Source: Sepiola atlantica (Eukaryota; Mollusca; Cephalopoda; Sepiida; Sepiolidae). Taken from it: 64,000 bases of DNA. The stretch spans positions 142,708,847-142,772,846 of the forward strand of contig OY744517.1 in the NCBI GenBank assembly GCA_963556195.1, in the 5' to 3' direction. Every line of letters starts with the position of its first letter. Positions within the stretch are counted from its first letter, which is position 1. The notes beneath the pieces are model-generated. The model did not search any database, was not told where the DNA came from, and was given only the letters and a program-made list of their open reading frames with translations. Position numbers and translations under genes: made by a program. Shown here in pieces: positions 54,417 to 64,000 of this stretch.

Positions 54417-55192
54417 TGCTATTTCGTCGTTTACGTCTTGAATTAGGACGATATTCGTGTCGACTTGGAGGAAAATCTTATTAAAGAGACTACAACACCT
54501 TTTTTTTACGGTCAATAGGTTTATCTATATCCCCGGAAACATAAAGAAATGAACCTTTGTTGTTAAAGTAGCATACTATCACCATGACGAGGTGTCTACT
54601 GAACGCCGAAACATGTCACCTCCGGGCGGAATCGAGGTAGATAAAAAGGAAGCGCAATCTACTTCACTCATTTTCTAGTTCTGATATCACTTCCTATAGT
54701 AGTAGTAGTCGTCGTGACGAACAAAATCCTCACAGTCGATGGGAAGTTAAGGAAAGGAAGAGATGACCGCCATCATTAGCAACATACCTTCCTTTTATTT
54801 TATTTTAAACATTTAACCAGCACAAAACAGAATTACAATTCCACCGCTCAGAAGATAAATCTATCAGCCACGGTCATTTCGTATTTTGACTGACATAACT
54901 CTCCAACAAACTGAATATGACGTCTCGAGAAAAATCTTTTTTTTTACGAACTCTCACGCCTTGTTTCGTATCTGCCAACAACTCGCGTCAACATCTAAAA
55001 TACCCTCATTTCATCCTTAAATGCAAGTTTTCTGGACAATTTGTAAATACTACACTTACTCGAATACCTATCAGTTGAACCCACGTCTGTCAGAAAGGTC
55101 AAAATCGTTCTACCCCCCCCCCCGACACAGCCTTAATTTAGGTAGCAAACGAACCTACCATTTTATCCCATCTGCCAAGGACAAGATCCAAC
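54414..55192. other. No gene recognised
   Basis: Contains ACGCCGAAACATGTCACCTC at 54603; nothing else of note. Confidence 0.5.
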
Positions 55193-55205
55193 TGAGAGAA
55201 ATAGG

Positions 55206-55290
<85 letters not shown>

Positions 55291-55292
55291 CG
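55193..55292. repeat. (GA)n microsatellite
   Basis: About 100 bases of GA with AAAG interruptions. Confidence 0.96.
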
Positions 55293-55484
55293 GTAGCGAC
55301 CTCACTCCTCTTCTGGTTCTGGCGTCACTTCATACGACTAAGTCGTAACAGTCATCGTGACAAGTATAACCCTGGCACTCGGTAGTGTCGATCAGCCCAT
55401 TATGCAACGAATACTATTATAACAACACCAAATAATAACCTAAGATTGATTGGTGGGTATGAGACGTTAAAAAGTCCATACATC

Positions 55485-55617
55485 GTCTGGAAGAGTACGG
55501 AGAATACTGTAATGTTGAGGATGCTTATTGTCGCTCAAATTTCAACAAGAACACGATATTTAACGATTAGTACGAAAACAAAAAATGAGTTGAAATGATG
55601 ATGAAAAGAAGCGGAGA

Positions 55618-55618
<1 letters not shown>
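55485..55618 (+). repeat. Repeat related to 23051-23272
   Basis: GAGTACGGAGAATACTGTAA and GAGGATGCTTATTGTCGCTC echo the 23051 unit, and, as there, an AAT microsatellite follows. Confidence 0.4.
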
Positions 55619-55697
<79 letters not shown>

Positions 55698-55702
55698 AAT
55701 AA
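55619..55702. repeat. (AAT)n microsatellite
   Basis: About 25 AAT units, then a few AAAT. Confidence 0.97.
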
Positions 55703-55914
55703 AACCAAAATATTTAACCAGAACATTACCTCTTTACCCCCGTCTCTATCGTTCTCTTCATAGTTGTATGTCGGTCAGTCACTTATCAAAAAGGAAGGAG
55801 AAGGGAGAATAGTATGGATGAAAACGTTTGAAATATGATTTACTGTAAGTGAATCTCAAAAGATTGGTTGTTATTAAATTTTTTCCCGGTATTATGGTGG
55901 CAGAAAGAGGATTT

Positions 55915-56040
55915 TTGAGCGTGAGGGTAAAAATTCTCCTGTCCTCTTTATTCATGCCTAATTAAGATAATATATAGATCCAGATTAAATATCAAAATAT
56001 TAAAATCGATCGGAAATACAATTTTTATTTTTTTAGAACA
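55915..56040 (+). repeat. Dispersed repeat family E, copy 2
   Basis: Matches 46430-46545 in the GTGAGGGTAAAA, ATATCAAAATAT and AATTTTTATTTTTTTA blocks. Confidence 0.5.
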
Positions 56041-56344
56041 CCAATATCAATATTTGCTTTATTTAACTGACGAAAAATGGTCACTCCTAAACCAATTAAC
56101 CGATTATTATAAATTTTGGAACACGGCTGCTAGGCGTTAGGGGTCCTAATGTGAGCTATGTTTTGTTTAATTTTGTTTCATGCAATCGGCGGTAAAAAGG
56201 TAGTGGAATCCTTTCGTGAAAAATGAGACAACTCCAATTTCTGTGAAATTTTAACAATATGTATGAGACATAAATTTATAAATATTTCCCAAATTTCAGT
56301 TTCTTTGGATAATTTTAATAAATTTTCAGGGGACATTGTTGATG

Positions 56345-56450
56345 TATTTTCGGCAGCTTTATAACTTTCACTCCCCTATTTTGTACCTTTAATTAAACGA
56401 TGTTTCTGACAAAGGCGGAAGAAAATGCTGTTCCCTGGATCGGATGTTCA
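56345..56450 (+). repeat. Dispersed repeat family F, copy 2
   Basis: TTTTCGGCAGCTTTATAACT, CGATGTTTCTGACAAA and AAATGCTGTTCCCTGG align with 51290-51400. Confidence 0.55.
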
Positions 56451-57042
56451 GTGTGAGCGGTATTTGGAGATAACTTGAGTAATTTTATCTTTTTCTATTT
56501 TAGTTGCCATATCAATAATAAAGGTGCTGCAGGAAAACTGTTTTCCTGGATCGACGTTACCCGCCTGATAGTACCAGCACCCGAACTGTCCTATCAGCAG
56601 GTGCAACATACCAGGGCTACTGTATTGCCATGTGATTAATGGAGTCTGGACCATGCAGTAGTTTCTGGTGGGACCTCTCAATGCCATACTAGTGTGAACT
56701 GTAACCGCTTTTATTATCTAACGGCTTACAATGATATTTTTATTTATTCTCTTGGCCTTTTGTTCTTAACCACACAATTCTTCCAATCCTAACATGATAA
56801 GTCATAATGCAAAACATAAGCGTAAACCCAGAACCCAAACTTCCAGCGTTGATCCTTGCTATCAGGTCTCATTCCCAACATTAGGGGTCTGCGTTCCAAT
56901 ATTCCAGAGGTTGAAAAACCAAATCTGACCTGTTGTTTCTGTTGCGAAACTGGCATTGGTCTGTCAGTTTCTCTTGATGACTTCATGATTACACGTTACT
57001 CAAACATGACCTTAAAATCCGAACTCTAAGATCTCCATAGAC
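56451..57042. other. No gene recognised
   Basis: 79- and 65-codon minus frames (56448-56687, 56789-56986) have fairly balanced residues but no domain I recognise. Confidence 0.4.
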
Positions 57043-57520
57043 ATGAGATCTGCACCTACATCAGGGACGGTTTTCCATGTAGTAAGGACACTTCCAACGA
57101 ATACCCTGATTTGCCATATATGTGTTTCCGTGTTTCACTTGCTCACAGCACAGCTTTTATCTTTGTCCTCTATCGTCCTCTCACCGATGGAGTTAGTTTC
57201 ATTGAGCAAATCTCTGATAAAATTAACAAAATCTTGTCTTATCACCTTTCTATTAACCTTCATGCCTGTGGTGAATTTAATATTCGCAATGTTAAGTGTC
57301 CAGTTCACCATAAAAAAGACTTATGATGAAAGGAGGTTTTGTCACGGCTTTTCCTTGGCATGTGAGCTTACTCAAATTGTTGACAAGCCCACACGCGTAT
57401 CCAATACCGATCGTCATCTTAATAGCGTTTTTGATCTTTTCCTGAAACTTGTCCTAAACAGTAAACATCTATTGTCCTGTATCCTTTGGGATCCTCCGAT
57501 CACTCAGTCGTCTTAATTAA
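57043..57520 (+). pseudogene. LINE family 1: AP-like endonuclease remnant
   Basis: Across two frames: RVSLAHSTAFIFVLYRPLTD, HLSINLHACGEFNIRN (GDFN motif, with Asp replaced by Glu), then CELTQIVDKPTRVSNTDR and VFDLFLKLVL, then a LGSSDHSVV-type segment near 57490-57510 in a further frame. This is the APE motif order. Confidence 0.7.
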
Positions 57521-58149
57521 AATCAGATCGCAGTTCAGCAAGTCGTCTGACGCCCCTTTCATCCCAGAGCTTTCCGATACTCAAGGGGTGATTGGGACAG
57601 CTTAAGATCTTTCATATCTGAAATCCCTCTGAATTTGTCTTACATTGCATCCAGTATATCTGATTAGTTAATCGTTGGTATTGAGAGGTTTATTCTCTAC
57701 AAACTATTCCAATAGAGACCAAACAGACAACCATGATACACCCTGACTGTGCCGCCACAGAAACAACTATTTAAATTGTTTTCAACCATATAGATGCTGC
57801 ATAACCAAAGCTTCCTTTAAACCTGCTCGAAACTACTGCAAATGGGTCATAGAAAACGCTAACAAGTACTATACCCAATCTGTTAAATGTGGAGTGGCCG
57901 ATTAGAGCCTTTACTCCCATGAGCTTTGGATCATAACGAACAGGGGTATGGAAAGATGTAATACTTCTATCTCAACCATCATTAATAGACTTGAGGTGAT
58001 CTCCTCAGCATCTGATAATATCAAATGTTTCCAAAAGAACTTTACAGCAAATTCTACCCTTTGCGATCAGGGCCTCATACCTCTAGAATCCCCCCTATGA
58101 CTAAATACTCTGGGCGAATCCGTATATTTCTCCAGGATGTTGCCCAACT

Positions 58150-58956
58150 GATCAAACTATTGATGCCAGCAAGACAATTGGTCACGACGAAATTCCAGTC
58201 TTAGTACTTAAGAAACTGTACCGAGAAATAGCTCTTGTCTTTACAAAGCTGTTCAACCGTTGCTTCAAAGAAAAATATTTCCCATCACCTTGGAATACTT
58301 GGTTGGTCTGCCAAGTATTTAAAAATACTAGAGATAGGTCTTCTACATCTCAGTACAGACCGATCAGTCTCTTGTGCGTCACGAGTAAGTTGTTTGAATT
58401 TGTAATATATCAAGAAGTTATCAATCATCCCAGTAAAGTTAATCTACTTAGCGACAAGCCATATGGATTTCGTCAATCAAGAGTGAAAGCTGACGTGCTG
58501 ACAGTGATATCGAACAGATTTAGTGAATCTATCGACGGAGGATTTATTTCTAGGGAGATAGCTTTTACTATATTAAAGGCCTTCGATATGCTTTGGCACA
58601 GTTTTATCAAAGGTTTGTTTCACAAGCTTGTTAGCTATGGAATATCTGGACATGACCACTCAACTATCACATCCTATCTTTCTGATAGATCTATAAAAAT
58701 AGTTTTAGCACATTATATCAATGCTGACGTACCTCAAAGATCCATTATCGACTCAACCCTCTTCTTTATCTTCATCAATGATCTTACAAACGACACAACT
58801 ATCTATGGAAGCACGTCAAAGATCATTGCTGATCAAGATTTTTCTGACTCTCTCTCTCTTCTGACTTGTAGCTTGCTACTTTTAACACCTCTAAAACCAA
58901 GCTTCTCTCCTTTCACCACCAACTCTCGGATATTCATTTCCCCACAGTCGAAATAA
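58150..58956 (+). pseudogene. LINE family 1: reverse transcriptase remnant
   Basis: IDASKTIGHDEIPVLVLKKL, YFPSPWNTW, then a 217-codon frame (58303-58956, TTG at its start) with YRPISLLCVTSKLFEFVIYQ, GFRQSRVKADVLTVISNRF, ILKAFDMLWHSFI, INADVPQRSIIDSTLFFIFI and NDL. The first catalytic Asp motif reads TILKAFD (normally D.SKAFD), and the expected YADD box is lost (reads IYGST), so this RT is inactive. Confidence 0.75.
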
Positions 58957-59417
58957 GTGGCTCAATTCTTGAGACAGCGCCCTTCTTTAATAATCTCCTA
59001 TCACTAACTTTCACCCCAGACCTGAAATGGAAGACTTACATCAAATCTGTTGCTGAGGTCGCTGGTAAAATGGTCAGCTCATTCGATCGCTCCAGAAAGT
59101 ATCTCACCTCTGACGCAATCCTCTACATGTCTAAGAGCAAGATACGTAAAAAACAGGGTACTGCTACCACATCTGGGGAGGTGTCACCCGGAGCACTCTC
59201 TTCTGCCATCAGAATACGAAATCGACTTCGTAATCTTGTGGGAGTGCAGGATGACATTTTTACTTCCCTATAACTCCTTTATCACAGAGAAACGCTGCTA
59301 GAATTTCTCTACGCAATCGTTATTTTTATGGTAGGTATTCGACTGAGCTCCAGTCCTTGGTACCTATTCAAAAACATTTACAGCAAGAACTCGTCTAGCT
59401 ACAAAACAGCAAATTAT

Positions 59418-59452
<35 letters not shown>

Positions 59453-59615
59453 GTATCTAAATCTAAATTGAACTTCCGTAAACAAAATTTCTTTCTTAGA
59501 ACATCACATTTTTGGAACAAAATACCACGAGGCTGCATCCCAACTATCTACAATATGGCCATCATCAAGTCTAATGTTAACAAATACTTGTTGAAACGTC
59601 CTTTTGAATAATAAA
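58957..59615 (+). pseudogene. LINE family 1: C-terminal region
   Basis: MVSSFDRSRKYLTSDAILYM, TSGEVSPGALSSAIRIRNRL and RNLVGVQDDIFTSL (frame 59070-59273), then ISLRNRYFYGRYSTELQSLV, a CT microsatellite at 59417-59454, LNFRKQNFFLRTSHFWNK and IPRGCIPTIYNMAIIKSNVN. Gives the reference for the short family 1 fragments elsewhere. Confidence 0.7.
59417..59454. repeat. (CT)n microsatellite inside the LINE
   Basis: About 36 bases of CT with one T interruption, within the C-terminal coding region. Confidence 0.94.
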
Positions 59616-59745
59616 ATTCTGCCCTTACCATCCATCGTTTTCAATCCGCACATAGTGTTGTTTATCGCACAACTGACAATCTATTTAACCCTTACCCTCA
59701 AGTGGCTCTTGAACCTTGATAAGTGGTGATCTATTAATAAAAAAA

Positions 59746-60679
59746 TGAACGCAGCTTATATCAGATTTGCATTGAATGTGATTCATAGTCATTAGTCATC
59801 ATCGAAGAAAGATTCCCTGAATTTCAATTTTCATTTTTTTCATTTTTTTTTAGACATTTTCAAGAATCAAAATCAAAATAAGGATTCTAGACATAAGGTT
59901 GAGTTTAATTATATGTTGATTTTTATTTTCGCAAGAGGGCATAAAAGTGGTGCAAAACTGTTCTGTTTCAGGAATTAATTTTATCTGTTCTTGTACGGCT
60001 ATTCTTTTAGTTTTACATACAAAAAGAAGCGATATTGAATTATCTTATCTAGACGCCGCTATTCCGAATTTGAAGCCGTGGACCACCATCAGTGGATTGT
60101 TTCTCTTGTACCAAACAGTCATTTACGACGTTTTAAGTTTAATTTAGACGGTTTAAAACCGATATCAATGATTGCACACTTAAAATAATTAATTGTATTT
60201 TTTTAATTAGAATTCTTTGATGATTTCTAAGGGATCAAGTAAAAGTTCCATTTTTACTTAATATTTAATTTTCATTTAAAAAATTATTCCAGCAAATTCG
60301 AATCAATTTTAATCATAAAATTTGACCTAAAATAGATTTTATGGGACTTTTTTTTAATTATGACCGTTTGGTACAGGAAAGGCAGTCTATTGACTGTTGT
60401 GTATTCGGTATAGCGGCGTCTATGTACGATAATTCAATATCATTCACAGACGTCCGTATCTAAACTTTCATAAAAAGGTTCCGTTAATCTGACGAGCTGT
60501 TGTGTCACGCTTAAGTTTGAAATAACATTTTGTTGTTCTTTTCATCGTCGATCGATTGGATTCATCTGAAGAATATCCGCTTTCTGTTTTACTTACCGGG
60601 ACTCGACAACTGATTACAGACACCAGAGATAAGGATACAATTATATTCGAAACAAGATAGTAACTAGTTTTCGCATTTT
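59746..60679. other. No gene recognised
   Basis: AT-rich. One 66-codon plus frame (59947-60147) without motif. Confidence 0.55.
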
Positions 60680-60895
60680 AAAATGTTTGGGATTTTTGCA
60701 GCCCCCTTCCCCACCAACACTCCGTGTGGATCTAAAATAAAAAGTCGGTTGAAGTTACTTGCTGCCCTAAAATGTTTTGACGATGTGCCAGGCGGCGGTG
60801 AGGGCGCCCAACACCTCGGCGTATTTGCCCATTCATTACTAATATCATTGCTTCTTCGGAACTTGGCAATCAGAGAATGGAATTTAGTCTGATAC
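60680..60895. other. GC-richer island, unknown
   Basis: About 200 bp with open frames on both strands (plus 60683-60892; minus about 60664-60900 before microsatellite) including CCAGGCGGCGGTGAGGGCGC. The composition stands out, but I recognise no domain. Confidence 0.35.
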
Positions 60896-60931
60896 ATACC
60901 TTTAGAGGCAGTAAAACAAATAGCCAAACTA

Positions 60932-61003
<72 letters not shown>
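60932..61003. repeat. (TA)n microsatellite
   Basis: About 70 bases of TA. Confidence 0.97.
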
Positions 61004-61004
<1 letters not shown>

Positions 61005-61191
61005 GTACATTCCTGAAGCTAATTTCTGTATGTATGTGTGTGAATGCGGTTTGTGTGTGTATGCGCATTGGTATGTTTGTTCGTGAATAGAGTGTTATAT
61101 AAATATATCATCACGTATTCTGACTGATATACTTGTAAATAATTGTTTTTGTGTCATAGAAAAATGTAGAAACACAAAAGAAATAATAAAA

Positions 61192-61194
<3 letters not shown>

Positions 61195-61239
<45 letters not shown>

Positions 61240-61258
61240 CACATATATACACATATAT
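61195..61258. repeat. (CA)n(TA)n microsatellite
   Basis: About 30 bases of CA followed by mixed TA and CA. Confidence 0.95.
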
Positions 61259-62208
<950 letters not shown>

Positions 62209-62425
62209 GCATTTAGTACTGAAATCTTATGTTTTTCTCGAGAGACTTCTGTATCTGATGTCATAAAACACGCTGACGAAGATGTTTTAGAATCATAAAA
62301 AATAATGAACAATAAAATACTTCCAAAAAGTCTTGGAAACGATCGTACGTCGAATTATAGTTGGTTTGGCATTATTAGAACAATGTATGAATCATATTGA
62401 TCTCAACTAACTTTATAATAGCTCT
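62209..62425 (-). repeat. Dispersed repeat family A, copy 4 (inverted)
   Basis: The reverse complement aligns end to end with 3102-3310, including ATAAAGTTAGTTGAGATCA, GTACGATCGTTTCCAAGAC, TTCGTCAGCG and ATTTCAGTACTAAA. Confidence 0.75.
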
Positions 62426-62582
62426 GGTTGATATAACAATCATCAATTGAGCTGATCTTTATATCTGCGGTATTTGGAGTTTTCTAAAATGTTTACATTT
62501 AAAATATACCTATATCTATATAGCTATATTATTCTATTGTGCATTATCACTCGACTGTAGTCAAAAACATTTCTGACTCTGC

Positions 62583-62583
<1 letters not shown>

Positions 62584-62663
<80 letters not shown>
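62584..62663. repeat. (TA)n microsatellite
   Basis: About 78 bases of TA. Confidence 0.97.
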
Positions 62664-62665
<2 letters not shown>

Positions 62666-63218
62666 CTGGAGAGGTGCCACTCGGAGCACTCTTTTCTGCC
62701 CCTTCATATATATTAGCCGTTATAATAATACAAACTCAACAGTAAAGACATATTTGTAAAGACACCAAGACTAACGCCGCATGAAGATGATTTGATGAAT
62801 CAAATCGAAAGTACTCGCGAAAATGGAAAGAAAACTTGATCAAGAAACCCACGGAACTTACATACACCAATTTGACCGACAATACTAAATGGACTATTTG
62901 GCAAATGTAAAATAAAAGTCTTATCAAGCAAAAACATTTCGTGTTGTTTAATAATGTTTGCCGAAATGAAAATATGCTGCCTAAATACACACACAAAGCC
63001 GGTAAGAAAAAAAATACAAATCCGATGATATCAGGATATATTACACACCGATGAGGCCAAGTTATTGGTGAAATATCTGTATCACTTTAAACTAACAAAA
63101 AAATGGAAGTTTATAATAAAAAAAGAAGAAAAAAAATCGGTTTCGATTTATTTTTCTTTAAAAAAAAATTGATATCGCGTCTTTAATGCTTCAAAAGGTA
63201 TTTATTTTACCTATTCCC

Positions 63219-63220
<2 letters not shown>
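62664..63220. other. No gene recognised
   Basis: The first 30 bases (GGAGAGGTGCCACTCGGAGC) match the GAGGTGTCACCCGGAGCAC part of LINE family 1 (59178) for a short stretch. The remainder is AT-rich with an 86-codon chance frame on the minus strand. Confidence 0.4.

Positions 63221-63288
<68 letters not shown>
63221..63288. repeat. (TA)n microsatellite
   Basis: About 68 bases of TA. Confidence 0.97.
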
Positions 63289-63290
<2 letters not shown>

Positions 63291-63867
63291 AGAGATCTAG
63301 ATCTACGTTTGAAGAGAGAAGAGGTAGAATCAACAACCGTTGGTGACTGATAGACTCTTGCTTTACGTTCCTAAATTCATATGATGAGCAGAGGAAATGA
63401 AATGTTGATAATTCTATATTTACACAGTTAGATCTACATACGCTCTATCACATATATTGAGTATTCTTCCTTAAAAGGTGTGATCTGAAAGTTGGCATGT
63501 GTAATCGATCACCGCAAAACAGAAGCTGATGCTGCTACCCCATTAATCTTTTTCTCAATACATTTTTGTAATCTTACACAAAACAAGAGTTTTCCTGACT
63601 TTTTCAGGTTGCCCCCCCCCCATTGACTTCAAAATACATTCCTAGTACTCCCATAAAAACATGCGATTTTTTTTTTCAAAATGAAAACAACATTAAAACT
63701 GAAATATGCATTTAATTTAAAAACAATAATTAATTCAAAAAACTATAAACACATTTACCGCCAATACACAGATGCATTTTTATGTTTCAAATTGAAAACA
63801 TCATTTTTAACACAAAATGTTTTTCAAACGCATTAACTAGATTACAGCCTCCCTAAAAAAATGCCGG
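63289..63867. other. No gene recognised
   Basis: AT-rich with A/T homopolymers and a C9-10 run at 63613. Confidence 0.55.
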
Positions 63868-63988
63868 AAAAAGTATGCTTTGCCAGTGTTCGCATTAACA
63901 TTCATATAAAATCAGATGATTTCGTCAGTATTTTAATTTTTCATATGTAAATTATTATCATGATTTGTGACGACCTAAAGTAAAAAAC
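63868..63988 (+). repeat. Dispersed repeat family C, copy 2
   Basis: GCCGGAAAAAGTATGCTTTG, CCAGTGTTCGCATTAACATT and GACGACCTAAAG align with 16999-17108. The copy runs to near the window edge. Confidence 0.65.
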
Positions 63989-64000
63989 ACCTACCGTTTA

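Larger units (their letters stand above)
57043..59745 (+). mobile_element. LINE family 1, longest copy (APE plus RT)
   Basis: About 2.7 kb of one non-LTR retrotransposon in order: endonuclease, linker, RT, C-terminal region, then a 3' UTR ending CCTTACCCTCAAGTGGC and CTTGAACCTTGATAAGTGG. 5' truncated, many stops and shifts. It supplies the context for the seven shorter family 1 3' fragments in the window. Confidence 0.75.

Noticed and set aside
55021..55296. 91-codon frame ending in RERERE
   Set aside because: Runs into a GA microsatellite; the first 60 residues show no known domain.

Overview
The window reads as AT-rich, repeat-dense animal genomic DNA, most likely molluscan and possibly cephalopod. 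That guess rests on overall character: very many (TA)n/(CA)n tracts, several families of APE-type LINE fragments, tRNA- and 5S-derived short repeats, and DNA transposons with long inverted repeats. No single marker proves it. I see no convincing host protein-coding gene, no intact rRNA or tRNA gene, no CRISPR array and no prokaryotic operon structure. Most long open frames are translated microsatellite ([13 protein letters not shown]) or translated minisatellite.

Layout. 0-6.2 kb: Helitron-like end, a Merlin-type transposase remnant (1648-1836), small hairpin elements set in (TA)n tracts, and a nearly complete Tc1-type transposon (3977-5657) with 408-bp inverted ends and a 334-codon DD34E transposase frame, followed by a 398-bp long-TIR element. 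6.4-12.7 kb: a 162-bp tandem array, compound microsatellites, and Helitron-like pieces with 132-bp tandem units. 13.3-18.8 kb: repeated 3' ends of one LINE family around a 1.6-kb 21-bp minisatellite. 19.5-22.7 kb: 5S- and tRNA-derived short repeats, and hairpin elements. 24.3-34.5 kb: three copies of a second LINE family. The largest (31518-34245) appears to have an 11-bp target duplication and to be nested in a TIR-bearing DNA element. A 53-bp minisatellite lies at 27338-27708. 35.1-36.6 kb: two long inverted repeats, one a near-perfect hairpin. 38-41 kb: two remnants of the same retroelement C-terminal domain and more short repeats. 43.3-47.1 kb: LINE C-termini, a decayed pseudogene with an SDEQG..RFHQD motif, a 42-bp minisatellite of 16 units and a tRNA-Ile-like sequence. 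48.7 kb: a 5S-like sequence. 50371-51071: the best Helitron, with both ends present. 51-60 kb: LINE fragments, including an APE plus RT element at 57043-59745. 60-64 kb: microsatellites and repeat-family copies.

The only shared biology visible is transposition. Autonomous-type remnants (Tc1, Merlin, LINEs) sit among short non-autonomous families (MITEs, SINE-like units, Helitrons). The most striking observation is the Tc1 element: its inverted repeats have grown to include an inverted copy of its own transposase 3' coding end, including a shared in-frame stop. All alignments were done by eye; family names come from remembered motif patterns, not searches.
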